From JBCCMB01 sp039026555 (GTDB taxonomy: Bacteria > Pseudomonadota > Alphaproteobacteria > Caulobacterales > Hyphomonadaceae): a DNA stretch of 24,896 bases. Of the stretch, positions 7,772-17,800 are shown piece after piece. Location: contig JBCCMB010000028.1 of assembly GCA_039026555.1 (NCBI GenBank), positions 1 to 24,896 on the forward strand, given 5' to 3'. The stretch's first letter is position 1. Each line of letters begins with the position of its first letter. The notes beneath the pieces were generated by a model. It was not told the origin of the DNA. It saw only the letters and a program-made list of their open reading frames with translations, and made no database searches. A program made the position numbers and the translations under genes.

Positions 7772-8257
7772 TTAAATATAATAGTCAGCTCTATCCTCAA
7801 GTGAAGCGTTCATAACGTTGCAAACTTCTACCATTTCAAATAGGTAGTTTCTAAGTTGTTCATGCAAATAATAGCTTTGATCGGGGCTTAACATTAGCTC
7901 CAAACTGCTCCCATCTTTATCATAAACAGTAAATTTAACGCGGCCACGCCGATAAGAGATTTCGAAGTTTTCTCCTGATACTAGCATGTGCAATTTAAGG
8001 TCAAATGGTCGATTTATCTTTACTATTCTCAGGCCGATAGTGTAAATTTTTAACCACTCAGTTAGATGTAATTCGAACTGATAACTCTCATCTTTTAAAG
8101 ACAAATTTACGAGCGCTATAGAATTCACAAAGAAATTTTCTACACAAGTTGTTCGCTTAGCATTGGCCTTGAGAAGCTTGCGTACTTTTGGATTTTGGGT
8201 GGCTTCTCTTTGTTCTTCTTCATCCAAAAAATGCACCGAAATATCAATATTTGTCAT
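7772..8257 (-). CDS. Putative immunity protein of the Rhs toxin
   Basis: 161 residues with no signal peptide, membrane helix or family motif that I recognise. The ATG overlaps the TGA of the Rhs gene in an ATGA junction (8254-8257), so it is translationally coupled to it. A small gene placed directly after the variable tip of an Rhs/YD-repeat protein is, in the known polymorphic-toxin systems, almost always the cognate immunity gene. The sequence looks alpha/beta with many charged residues (DEEEQRE near the start, alternating strands such as FEISYRRGRVKFTVYD in the middle). The DNA is clearly more AT-rich than the Rhs core and the flanking operons, which fits the fast horizontal exchange of toxin tips and immunity genes. 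Since the Rhs protein is exported and this one lacks a signal, it would protect the cytoplasm. The role is inferred from context only. Confidence 0.6.
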   Translation of the reverse strand: MTNIDISVHFLDEEEQREATQNPKVRKLLKANAKRTTCVENFFVNSIALVNLSLKDESYQFELHLTEWLKIYTIGLRIVKINRPFDLKLHMLVSGENFEISYRRGRVKFTVYDKDGSSLELMLSPDQSYYLHEQLRNYLFEMVEVCNVMNASLEDRADYYI

Positions 8258-11200
8258 TGATTTTGCCTATCTTCATCAGCAATAGGATGAGCCGTAATGA
8301 CCGCGTCTACTTCAACCTTGAAGGGCTCACCTCCACTAGCTACTTGCGCTGCCTGTATACCAGCTATCGATGCAACCATAGCCGGATCGGCCATTTCTTG
8401 GGCGACTTGAGCTAGCATCGTCGGATCGCTTAATGTGCTTGCATCTTGCGTCACAACTCTCGCAAAATCTTCTCCATTTTCGCCTACGGACGTAAACATT
8501 TGTGCTATCGGTCCAACGCGGGCACCTTCGTGGATCGTCCTTTGCGTTCCATCCGCCATAGTCTCTGTGAAAACTGTACCGGCCTGCCGAGCGTCTTCCA
8601 TTACCGCTGAAACTAAAAGCTCAATGTTTCGGTCGTTGCTGAGAGCAGAAGTGAAGTTATTTCCAGTAGTGGTTGATCCTGAAAAGTGACGTCGAGCCAG
8701 CTTATCTCGTGTCTTTTGTGGAATAACTACTGCCCGAATTACACCTTCATTCGTTTCGACCATTTGCCGCCCATCCGGATCCGTCGCATTCATCGGATCG
8801 TTCGCGACATAGGCGTATAGGTTCTGCTGGTCCTCATACCCGATGGGGTCGGTCTGCAGGAAGCGGCCGAGTTGCGGGGAATAGATCCGCGCTTTGTAGT
8901 AAAGCAGGTCGATCTCCGGCACGACCATCTGGCCGGTATAGGAGAAGCGGCCCATATTGGACGTGTCTGGAACGCCAAAGGGCGTATAAGCGTTGATGTC
9001 CGGTGCGGTGGTTGCGGATTCGGCCACGGCGACGATCGAGCCTTGCCGGTCTCGCGCGAAGTGTTTGCGATCGGCGTCCGCCAGACCCGCGCCCTCATAC
9101 CAGACCAACGGTTCGTCCACCCCGTTTCCGTGTACATAGCGGCGCAGGAGGGCGTTCGCCCCGTCCAGCTCCTGGATCATCGCATCGCCGTCATAGACGA
9201 ACCGCGTCGCCGCCGCCCCCGTCACCTCGTATAGGCGGCCATAGGGATCGTATTTCAGCGCCACCGCGCCGCCGCCCGGGGGCGTCATCGACACAAGCCG
9301 GTTCTCAACGTCGTAGGCGTAGACCGTGCTTCCATCCGATGTCAGATTGCCATTGCCATCATAGCTGAACGCGGAGCCGTCGACGCTGGTATATTGGTTG
9401 AGGCCGTTGGCGACATAGGCCCCATCCTGCGCGCCGCTGGGCAATTGCGAATAGGCCGAATTGGTGCGTGAGACGAGCGTGAGTTGGCTGACCGGGTTGA
9501 AGTTGAACGTCTCCGTCACATCGGCGGAACTTCCGGCGACGGCGTCAATCGCCAAAGAGCCGACGCGGGAGAGATCATCATAGCCGACCGACCAGTCCAA
9601 CCGGTTATTGTGAAGCACCGAACTTAGCCGCGCGCTGGCGTCATAGGTGAATTGGTTGAGCCAAGCGCTACCGTTCTCGCGGATGAAAGTCGGCCGGCTT
9701 AGCGCGTCGACATCATAGGTGAAGTAATTTCCGTCGGGGTGGGTGACGCGCGTTCTGTTGCCCGCGGCGTCATAGAGGTAGGACAAAGTTGTGGAGGTGA
9801 GATCGCTCGTCGCCACCGTCAACTGGCCCAGGGCGTCGTAGCTATGGCGTAGGCCTGGGCCCGACGCGCTATCGAACAAAGCGCTGATCTCTAGGTCGCG
9901 AAGATCGTAATCGTAATAGACGTCTCGATCCGGTGCGGGGACATCCTTGCGCGTCAGCCTGTTCAGATTGTCGTAGTCGTAAGCGATTGTCCGCCCGTCG
10001 CGTTTGCGCAGCGTTTTGCGATTGCCCGCGGCGTCGTAGGTATAGGCTTCATAATCCGTCGTGCTCGACGAGCCCGGCGTCGTTTTGCTTGGGAAGCGCG
10101 TTTTGCTCAGGCGGTTGAAGCCATCATACTCGTAAGTGGTTTTATTGCCGTTCGCATCGGTGACGGATTCCATCATCCCATCAGCGTAATATGTGTAGGT
10201 CTGGTAGTCCTGCTGTAAGGGCGTTCCCAGGGCGCGAATAACTTTTTCGATTTCACTATGAACTGTGTATTCGGTTTTGGTGATCCGATCCGGGCCGAAT
10301 GCGCCCTCAGGTCCTAATGTGCAAGCGTCGCTCGGCGGCGTGTTAAAGGCGTCCGGATTCATACGATTGGCGACACATTTAATCCGTCCCCGTCCATCGT
10401 AATTGTATTGAGTCAACGCGCCGATCTGACCATTTTCAGCGCCGCCGATTTTGATGATCTCGTCTCGGATCTTTCGACCATAAGGATCGTAGTAGAATTT
10501 GGTTTGGCTGGAGAGCGTCAACGCGTTCCAGTTTGACGGCGTTGCTACGCGGCCGCGGTCTTCAACCGTAATGTTGCCGTCTGCATTGTATGTATAGCGG
10601 ACAACTTGATGCAGTTCAGGACCGGCCCCGTCCGGGTCGGGCGCAACTTCAGCAACTAACCGGCGAATATCGTCATAGAAGCGATACGTGGTGTCGCCAG
10701 CGCCCTGTAGCGGGCCGTCAATCGTCGCAATATCGCCCAATGGAGTATAGGTGTAGCGCGTAGTTCTAGATTTGCTTCCATCGCCGGCGCTAACCGTTTC
10801 GGTTTCTAATTGTTTATTCTGTGCGCTGTACGCAAAGGTCGTCAGTGTTTCGGTCGCCTGACCGTCACATGACGCAGATATTGCGCAAGCAGATTGCTCT
10901 GTTGGCATAACGATGCCGCCGCCGATGTTCGCGTAAGCTGTACGAACCTCAGGGCGGATCGACGCATAGGCCCCCAAGCTCGGCGCAGGAGATTTACTAC
11001 TCTCCAACCCTCCATGTAATTCATTGAAATCGAAGTCTGAAACGCGTTGCAGGGGATTTGTATACTTATTGGGCAGATTGTAATTACGCCAATTGACATA
11101 CGTGGCTATACTGTCGGTGTAGTCGGGATCAACAAACTCTCTCTTATGTTCGATGCTTTTTTGGGCAAGGTCCTCGGCCGACGCAGGCTCAGGAAAAATG

Positions 11201-12642
11201 GTCTTCTGAGCCAGTTGACCACGCTCATAAAAAAGCTCCTGGCGCGAACCTCCTGGCGACGTCACCGCCATAAACCGCTTTCTGTTCAAGTGGGTTATGG
11301 GGGATGGCGGATTAGGCACAGGTAGCCAGTCTTGCCCAAATACACAATTCGGATCACAAGTCCAGGCCCGGCCATTTTGGCGAATATCCGTAACATAGAC
11401 ACTATAAGGAATACTGGTTTGGAATGCATCCCAACTAGTTGAATATCCCTCTGGTCCCGTAACTGCGCCCGCATTAACCCCTTCATCGAATACTGTATAA
11501 ACCCATGACTGGCCATTAATTGTCGCGTCGAACTTTACCTGCGCCGAAGTTGGTTTTGAAACAACTAGGGAAAAATCATCAACGCTTGGATCCTGCGGCG
11601 AACGAATGCCCGTCAAATTATAGTTTGTTGAAAAAATCGGTGAGTTTACAGACGACGGCGTATATTGAAATGTTGTTTTGTGCCCTAGTCGATTTTCGAC
11701 CGACGCTATACGCCGTATTAGGATGCCTCCTAAAGTCGTAGAATCATTCAAAACATCTAGCTTAACGTATGGCCAGTTCGCACCTTGACTGTCAGAACAG
11801 GTGAGAGCAAGCGGATCACATGGATATATCGATGTGTTAATGCCTGTTACTTTTTCAAGCCTGTTGGTGCCTCCAACATATTGGAAGTGCAGCATATACT
11901 CAGCGCTGCTTGTAATGGATTGGAGGAGTCCGCCTGACGCGTAATTGTACGTGTGCCTAATTCCATTCGGGAACTCTATTTCCTGCAACTTTTGATTATC
12001 AAAATATAATTTCCTTCCGTCCACATGATACATTGTGAACGGATCACCATACGTGTACCCAGTTTCACTCGCCGTCGTGGTGAAATGAATGAAAGTCCCG
12101 GTGAGCTCTCCCTCTTCATCAATTGCAGGCCAAACTCTTTGTCCCGCGCCCTGGATGCGGTCAATGCCATAAACAGCGCCTGGACCGAAATGCCCAACCG
12201 GCGGAAGCGGCGTAATCGAGGCCTCATCAGCCGAAATAGTGATACTCTCAAATCCAAGATAGGCTGTGAAGGTATCAGTCGGAAAACCGAACTCATCGAC
12301 GTCACCATTGTGATTAGTTTTACCAGTAGAGGAAAAACGCCAAAAATCTCCCCAAAGAACTCCAGGGTTATTTTGTGCGGCAGGGTAGGGCGCTTGCAGT
12401 CCGTTTCGGGGCGACCGCCTCATTGAAAAGCTTAAACCGCCATTGGCCGGATCACCGATCGTAAGAAGCGAGACATCATGAGTGAAACCCATGTTATAGT
12501 CGAAATTATTCTTATCGAGTACCAATCTCGGCGGCACAAAGATGTCTTCGTTGTCTCCTTGCGCAAAAGCTGGTGATAAAATCGCAAGACACGAATTTAA
12601 AGCCGCCAAAACAAAAATATATTTCTTAAAAAAATAAACCAT
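8254..12642 (-). CDS. Secreted Rhs/YD-repeat polymorphic toxin
   Basis: 1462 residues. The first 27 form a Sec signal peptide (basic FFKKY, a hydrophobic core, and PAFA before the predicted cut at 27/28), so the protein leaves the cytoplasm through Sec and not as a PAAR-type VI effector. Many YD-type repeats follow, such as YDAAGNR, YDALGQL and YDPYGRL, which build a hollow beta-shell in this family. The Rhs-associated core is complete: YYKARIYSPQLGRFLQTDPIGY, then NLYAYVANDP and DPDGR at 1288-1292, the usual self-cleavage and tip boundary. Residues 1293-1462 are the variable toxic tip, of no family I can name; RRHF and later Ile-Glu and His residues may suggest a nuclease fold of the barnase/EndoU-like class, weakly. 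GC content changes along the gene: highest at about 8770-10130, lower on both sides. The ATG at 12642 has AAGG upstream. Confidence 0.88.
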   Translation of the reverse strand: MVYFFKKYIFVLAALNSCLAILSPAFAQGDNEDIFVPPRLVLDKNNFDYNMGFTHDVSLLTIGDPANGGLSFSMRRSPRNGLQAPYPAAQNNPGVLWGDFWRFSSTGKTNHNGDVDEFGFPTDTFTAYLGFESITISADEASITPLPPVGHFGPGAVYGIDRIQGAGQRVWPAIDEEGELTGTFIHFTTTASETGYTYGDPFTMYHVDGRKLYFDNQKLQEIEFPNGIRHTYNYASGGLLQSITSSAEYMLHFQYVGGTNRLEKVTGINTSIYPCDPLALTCSDSQGANWPYVKLDVLNDSTTLGGILIRRIASVENRLGHKTTFQYTPSSVNSPIFSTNYNLTGIRSPQDPSVDDFSLVVSKPTSAQVKFDATINGQSWVYTVFDEGVNAGAVTGPEGYSTSWDAFQTSIPYSVYVTDIRQNGRAWTCDPNCVFGQDWLPVPNPPSPITHLNRKRFMAVTSPGGSRQELFYERGQLAQKTIFPEPASAEDLAQKSIEHKREFVDPDYTDSIATYVNWRNYNLPNKYTNPLQRVSDFDFNELHGGLESSKSPAPSLGAYASIRPEVRTAYANIGGGIVMPTEQSACAISASCDGQATETLTTFAYSAQNKQLETETVSAGDGSKSRTTRYTYTPLGDIATIDGPLQGAGDTTYRFYDDIRRLVAEVAPDPDGAGPELHQVVRYTYNADGNITVEDRGRVATPSNWNALTLSSQTKFYYDPYGRKIRDEIIKIGGAENGQIGALTQYNYDGRGRIKCVANRMNPDAFNTPPSDACTLGPEGAFGPDRITKTEYTVHSEIEKVIRALGTPLQQDYQTYTYYADGMMESVTDANGNKTTYEYDGFNRLSKTRFPSKTTPGSSSTTDYEAYTYDAAGNRKTLRKRDGRTIAYDYDNLNRLTRKDVPAPDRDVYYDYDLRDLEISALFDSASGPGLRHSYDALGQLTVATSDLTSTTLSYLYDAAGNRTRVTHPDGNYFTYDVDALSRPTFIRENGSAWLNQFTYDASARLSSVLHNNRLDWSVGYDDLSRVGSLAIDAVAGSSADVTETFNFNPVSQLTLVSRTNSAYSQLPSGAQDGAYVANGLNQYTSVDGSAFSYDGNGNLTSDGSTVYAYDVENRLVSMTPPGGGAVALKYDPYGRLYEVTGAAATRFVYDGDAMIQELDGANALLRRYVHGNGVDEPLVWYEGAGLADADRKHFARDRQGSIVAVAESATTAPDINAYTPFGVPDTSNMGRFSYTGQMVVPEIDLLYYKARIYSPQLGRFLQTDPIGYEDQQNLYAYVANDPMNATDPDGRQMVETNEGVIRAVVIPQKTRDKLARRHFSGSTTTGNNFTSALSNDRNIELLVSAVMEDARQAGTVFTETMADGTQRTIHEGARVGPIAQMFTSVGENGEDFARVVTQDASTLSDPTMLAQVAQEMADPAMVASIAGIQAAQVASGGEPFKVEVDAVITAHPIADEDRQNQ

Positions 12643-13387
12643 AGCGCTTTGCCTTAAATGGTGACTTTGCTTGAATTACCAAAACTACAATGCGGCTATT
12701 GCATGCAGGCGATCGATGAAACCGCCGGCGTCTGTTTGCCTAATTTAAGGAAATGACAACCATTCGATTGGCGTTGGCACAAGCCGGTCTTGGCCCAAAA
12801 TCCATCGATGAAAATCGATTGAAACATTCAGCCCCCCCAGGAATGTGTTCTAGAAGTTTTAACTCGTCTGCAAGGACTGCCGTCCCTATGACTCCATTTT
12901 CCTACTATGATTATATAATGGTTAAAAGCGGTTTCTATGCAGCCTAAAATGGCTGAATGCCCACTTCGCATGGCCAAACGCCGCATCAGAAACTCGGCTT
13001 TTAGCAAAAATTGGGAAGCCTCTTGGACCGCCCGCCTATTGGCAGTCGCGGACAAGGCTCGGCCAAGGTACATTTTTGCTCAAGCAGCGACCGCGCTATT
13101 TGGATCACTTTCGAGCCAAAGCATTCAAAAATGCGCCAGCCGCAAGCATGGCCCATTCACGTCGTGACTTGCAACAGCCCTCAAGTATCAGACCGGCCTA
13201 GATTGGAGGCTGAGATAGTAAGAAAGCGCTGGAAAACTGTGTCGAATTTCCGCGGCTTCGCTCAGCGCCATCGCCTAGGAGCTTCGCCATTCCGCAATTT
13301 CGGATGTAAGCTCACTGGTTAAGTTTGAGCATATGGCGGCCTCCATAGACATCCCCGTAGATAAGTGCGGCCACAACCTCAATGTGT
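12643..13387. other. Region upstream of the Rhs gene without a recognisable gene
   Basis: It should hold the Rhs promoter on the minus strand just right of 12642. Short open frames exist on both strands (for example + 13011-13322 and - 12828-13073) but none has a ribosome binding site, a known motif or a believable composition. It reads as decayed DNA between the Rhs gene and the integrase relic. Confidence 0.4.
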
Positions 13388-13825
13388 GCTCCAACACCAG
13401 CTTCTACCGATATTGTTCTACCCGTTGTGCGCCCATGGCTTCCTTCATCTTCCAAGTCCGTCAGCTACAAAGGCCGACCGCTGAAATCCATCCGCAGCGC
13501 CTGTCGACATCAACGCACTAACTGCGGTTTTGACAACGCTGTGAACCCCTACTCGCTGCAGCATAAGGTTGGCCGTCATTTGCGCGCCAAAGGCGCGCCG
13601 CCGTGGGAAGTTGCAGAGCAGTTTGGTCATAAGCGTCCGGACGTATCTACCACGGAAATCTACGCGCCTTTCGATCCCGCTTATCTGTCCAACGCAGTGA
13701 GGGTGATCGATGACTTACTGAAAGAGGTACTGATGAGCCCGGAACAGCGCCCGATCACCTTGCCCGAACCTTGCCCGAACTCGGCGATCTCCGCTTTCAG
13801 CAATGGAGCAAACGTTGTCGGCTGA
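13388..13825 (+). pseudogene. Remnant of a tyrosine recombinase (phage-type integrase), C-terminal half
   Basis: The frame contains SYKGRPLKSIRSACR, then NPYSLQHKVGRHLRAKGAPPWEVAEQFGHK and TTEIYAPFDPAYL. This is the C-terminal catalytic part of an alphaproteobacterial island integrase: the box II motif, the GH pair and the Tyr nucleophile (EIYA). The N-terminal arm-binding and core-binding domains and the first catalytic Arg are missing. In box II the invariant Arg of YSLRH is Gln (codon CAG at 13559-13561), one transition away from CGG, so the fragment could not catalyse recombination. An 11-base tandem duplication, CCTTGCCCGAA at 13758-13779, sits in the 3' tail and shifts the frame, so the last residues are not original. 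It is a fossil of an integrated element; no attachment site could be identified. Confidence 0.75.
13758..13779. repeat. 11-base perfect tandem duplication
   Basis: CCTTGCCCGAA occurs twice in direct succession (13758-13768 and 13769-13779). The unit is not a multiple of three, so it changes the reading frame at the 3' end of the integrase relic. It looks like a replication slippage event in DNA no longer under selection. Confidence 0.7.
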
Positions 13826-14178
13826 GTTTTCATATGGCGTGGTTTCGCCGAAAGCAATCACTTATCCTAGTGCGGAGAATGACTTATCTGCTCCAAAATG
13901 GTCACTCACAACCCCAATCTTGGCAAGCCACACTGGAAAGCTCAGATAATTGAAAATATTGTCGTTTTGGGGCTCACTTCGCAGCCATTCTTAATGTATC
14001 GCAGTCATTCACCGCTATTCACAGAATGTTATAGTCGCCAGTTGGTAGCCAGCATGAGCGTATCGCTCACACTTCGTTGGGAGTGAAGAGTATCGTCTAA
14101 CTTGAACGGCTAGCTGAATTCGTGTCGGTCGTCGAAGTTGGTTCGCGATGATTTGACATCGCCGTAAATGTCCGCAGC
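13826..14178. other. Intergenic stretch between integrase relic and HxlR gene
   Basis: AT-richer DNA with no supported gene, no clear promoter and no terminator that I can see. It lies downstream of both flanking units (the relic on plus, the HxlR gene on minus). Confidence 0.4.
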
Positions 14179-14490
14179 TCACGTCACCGTGGGTTTGAGA
14201 AATGAGACGGCCTCTAGGCCGCGTTCCGTCAACTCATAGTGCGCTTCTATCGTCTTTCTCTCGATCACGCTTCGAGTGAGATATCCATCGCTTTCAAGCT
14301 GCCTTAAGTTCAGGGTGAGCACGCGCTGCGTGATGTCTCCGAACAATCGCCGGATTTCTGAAAACCTCCGCGACCCGTCTTTCAAAGAGAAGAGTGTGAT
14401 GGGCCGCCATTTGCCCGTCAATGGCGCGATAACATAGCGAATGAGGCACAATAACGCTTCGTCTTTATTGTTTAACGTTATTCTGATCAT
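14179..14490 (-). CDS. HxlR family transcriptional regulator (winged helix)
   Basis: 103 residues, the usual size of the family core. The pattern is characteristic: a first helix ending in PLTGKWRPITLFSL (Trp28), then the winged helix RRFSEIRRLFGDITQRVLTLNLRQLESDGYL at 41-71, then the wing with the end of a LTERG helix (88-92). HxlR proteins are dimeric DNA-binding regulators that often answer to reactive aldehydes, quinones or redox change, and usually control a divergent neighbour. Here the space on the other side (14491-14895) holds no intact gene, so the target has probably been lost or lies elsewhere. A Cys at residue 15, which can sense oxidation in some relatives, is present. No strong ribosome binding site precedes the ATG at 14490, so the start is not fully certain. 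Confidence 0.85.
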   Translation of the reverse strand: MIRITLNNKDEALLCLIRYVIAPLTGKWRPITLFSLKDGSRRFSEIRRLFGDITQRVLTLNLRQLESDGYLTRSVIERKTIEAHYELTERGLEAVSFLKPTVT

Positions 14491-14895
14491 ACCGAGTATT
14501 GTTATTGTGACTTATTGTTAATTGGTGCAAACAGGATACTTACTCCGATGAACCTCGATGGGAAGCGGAGAGATGGTTTCACCAGTGCAGAAAGTTCAAA
14601 CAATCCTAGCACAGTCGTGCGGCCGCCAACTGGTACGGCACTGCTCCCTCGATCTCAGCCTATGGTCAGCACTACCTTTGGTAGTGTTCCGGTTTTTCCG
14701 AAACGAACTTTCGAAGTCACGCTTATTCGCTCGCCCAGCCAGCTCTGACGGCCCGCCTCAGGCGTTGTTGCTCTAAAGAGAAGGTTTTGGGCCCTCGATA
14801 ATCCCGACCCGGTTAAGTTTGGGCGTTTGCGGATTGTCTGGCAACCGCCTGTTCAACAACGAACCTCCGCTAGAGCGCCCAGACCTTAAGATCGG
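14491..14895. other. HxlR upstream region without an intact gene; candidate regulatory repeats
   Basis: Directly before the HxlR start lie two copies of TATTGTTA (14497-14504 and 14513-14520), spaced 16 bases apart, a possible operator. Beyond them small frames on the plus strand (from 14548, starting MNLDGKR) have no known motif. The usual divergent oxidoreductase gene of HxlR regulators is absent or destroyed. No terminator for the large minus-strand gene ending at 14896 is clear; the palindrome GATCGGCCGATC sits inside its 3' end. Confidence 0.4.
14497..14520. promoter_or_regulatory. Direct repeat TATTGTTA x2, possible HxlR operator
   Basis: Two perfect 8-base direct repeats start 16 bases apart immediately upstream of the HxlR gene. 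The position fits an autoregulatory site; there is no independent support. Confidence 0.3.
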
Positions 14896-17800
14896 CTAAG
14901 ATCGGCCGATCTCCCAATACCAGCCCGGTTGACACCGGTCTTTAGCAAGGCCTAGCGCTTCGCGCAGGGCGCGGATGTGTTCAGGCTCCGAATTATCGTC
15001 CTCAAGCTTCCAATATTCATTGTGGGCGAATTTTTTGCCGTTGGGATTTTCCTCCCGCAGCTCCACGTCAGCAATGGCCGGCCCGAATACGCGCCAAATC
15101 GGGCCGCTCAAAATATCGCCCTGCAGGGCCCAGCGCGATTGAAAAAAGAGATTGGTCCATACGATGGGGATTGTGTCTTCAATCTGGCCCACCTTGTCAT
15201 AGCGATCGTCGATGGTTTGGGGATAAGATCGATAGCGGTCCTCGCCCAGCAGATAGGCGCCGTAGGTCAAAGGGCTGCCGAGCGTGACGAAATCAGTGAT
15301 CAGCCAAACGGGACGCTTCACTTCCTCCCCCTCCCGCTGTGATAGAGATCGGGCCCCTTTTCGGCGTAACGCCCTCAGTTCGCGATAACACGCCATTGCA
15401 TCGGATATGGCGTCCAACGCCGCAGAGATTTTTTCATGCACGAGGGTTTGATGTCGTCCCCCGCGCTTTAGAGTTTCTTGGTTCTCAAAACGCTGGCGAT
15501 ATTTCTCCAACGCAGAGGCGGTGTGACCAATGTCGCCCATGCCGGATATTCGCAGCCGTTTCGCCGCGGCCCGAAGTCGCCCGTCGCCGTTCTTATCTCT
15601 GCTAAAGGCTTCCAATAAGGTACAAAGCCGGTTGATCTCATCATAAAGCGGCGCCAGCGCTTGTGGTTCGCCCCCCGGGTTGGGAGCAACGCTTGCGTCC
15701 TGTGTCGAAGGGGCCTTTAGCTGACGCGCCCGGTGCGCAAGGGCGCGAAACCACGTGCGCTGACGTATGATCTCAAGCGCCTCGTCAAGCTCCGCATTCG
15801 CAGCCAAGATGTGATTGAGCAAGCGATCATACGTCTTCGCCGCTTCTTTGTTGATATCTGAATAATTACGGCGCAGCTCATCAGACGCTCGGCCGAGACG
15901 GCGCGCCCATAGCTGGCTGATAATGTCCAAACCGATGATGGAGCCTAGCGAGTGGGCGACGACGATGACACGGTCATACTGACCGCCGTTATGGAGCCCT
16001 TCGAGCAGTTTGACGCCCGTTTCGCGTATCTGACGCGAGAGCCGCACGTCTTTCGGATTGGAGGAAAGATATCGCGCAGCATCTGCCATGGTTGGAACCA
16101 AGAACGTCCGGGCCGCCGCAAAGCCTATTCCGCTGACGATGACGGCGAGGACAAGCGTGAAAGCAATCCACCAATAGAATATGTGCTCCGAAAGCGCGAA
16201 AGCCGATAAGAAATCCGCATAAAATTCTAGAAGCGTGACGTCTTCAGCATAACTAGCCCAACCCCAAGCAGCCAAAATAACCGCCAGCGATCCCGCCAAA
16301 ACAGTCCACGTCACCCGCTGCATGAAATCACGGCTGGAGATCGTTCTGATTAAACCGTCGAAGGCGACTATGATGATGAGGAGAAGAAGGATTGTAACGT
16401 AGAGACTGGCGATCGCATCCAAAAAGGGCCCGCCGGGCAGACGCGTTATGCCATAGTCGGAAACGAGTCCGGCGACCGCGTTCATCGTCAAAGGCAAAGT
16501 CGCCAACGCGATAATGAGACTTACGACGAGGCTACGTAGCCAAACCGCCAATATGCACAGAAAGGACAGGTAAAAGAGGGTTTCGAACATAAACACGTCG
16601 GGCCCAAGTCCGGGCGCATCCAGGGCCGACACGGTTGCATATAAGCTAAGAGCCGCACCTAAGAGGATGGGGACCCCTAGAAAAACCCAAACAACCGCCC
16701 CTAGACCACCGCTTATGCGGCTCAACAATGCGTCCATCCCACGGGCGATGAGGGTCGCAACAGCGCCGATAGAAAAAAGTAAAAGAAACGCCACCCAAAA
16801 GAGATCAAGATTGCTCATGTTGAACCAGCGGCAAGTGTCTTTGGGCCATAAATAATAGGTCCCGCCGCTGACAAGTATGACGACGGCGATCCGAACCCAG
16901 AGCATCCAAGATAAGTACCGCCTGAGCGACGCTCGCTCCTCGTCTTTTATGGTCGCCGGCCGTTCGGAAGCGGCGATTTCGGTATTATTTTCCGCTTGCT
17001 CCGCATTCTTGCGAACGGCCTGGTTGACGATAGCTTGCCCGAAACGGGTCACATAAACCCCGGCCAGCGTCGCCAAAATAAGCATGGGCGACGCCACAAT
17101 GAGAAGCAAATGCCACCCCCGCCTCAGCATAGGATAGGGCTGCATATCTTGGAATCGAGCTTCGATGATCTCAACGTCGCCGAATATAACGGGCGGCGTC
17201 TCCGCTTTCTTGGTTTCAGCGCCCGTTTCAACGCCGGCGTTTTCCGTCGACGTTTCCGCTTGGGGCGCAAGGTTCGACAGTTGAGGGCTGGCGAGCGCTG
17301 CTAAATCGACGCGGGGGCTGGCGAGAGCCTCGGTTTGGATCCAATCGGACGCCGCCGCCAACAAGGGGCCGGCGTCCACACGGGCGCCGATGGAGACGGA
17401 ATATGGCGATCTCTCAGAATGCTTGCGGTTTCTCGTCCCAATCCAGTAGGCTTCGTCGAGGCGAAATCCTCCCTGCTCGAAAGAGACCGGCTGAAGAACG
17501 ACGCTGTTCGGCAACGTCAGCAGTAAAAGGTCCGGCGATATGAACTGGATCGTGTGCAGAGCGCCGTCGGCGAGCAAAGCGCCCGGCCTTTTGTTTGGGG
17601 TGCAGTACTTTTCGTTTGACTCGTTGCCCCCGCCTGAACCTTTGGTAGGGCCTCTTTTCAGTTCGCCCCATGGCTTCGCGAGCGGGTTCTTTCTATCTGC
17701 CGGCATCTGGAGCTGCACCAACGTATCCGGCGAAGGCGTGCGGCAATGTGTTGAGAGCAGTCTAGAGATACGCCAAGTGCCGGCGTCATAGATGCGGTGC

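Noticed and set aside
12700..12830. Repeated ATCGATGAAA motifs as an attachment site or a short repeat array
   Set aside because: Only two short copies with irregular spacing; no tRNA gene nearby and no matching copy seen at the other end of the accessory block.
14889..14912. GATCGGC / GATCGGCCGATC palindrome as a terminator of the large minus-strand gene
   Set aside because: Most of it lies inside the coding end of the gene and no T run follows on the minus strand.
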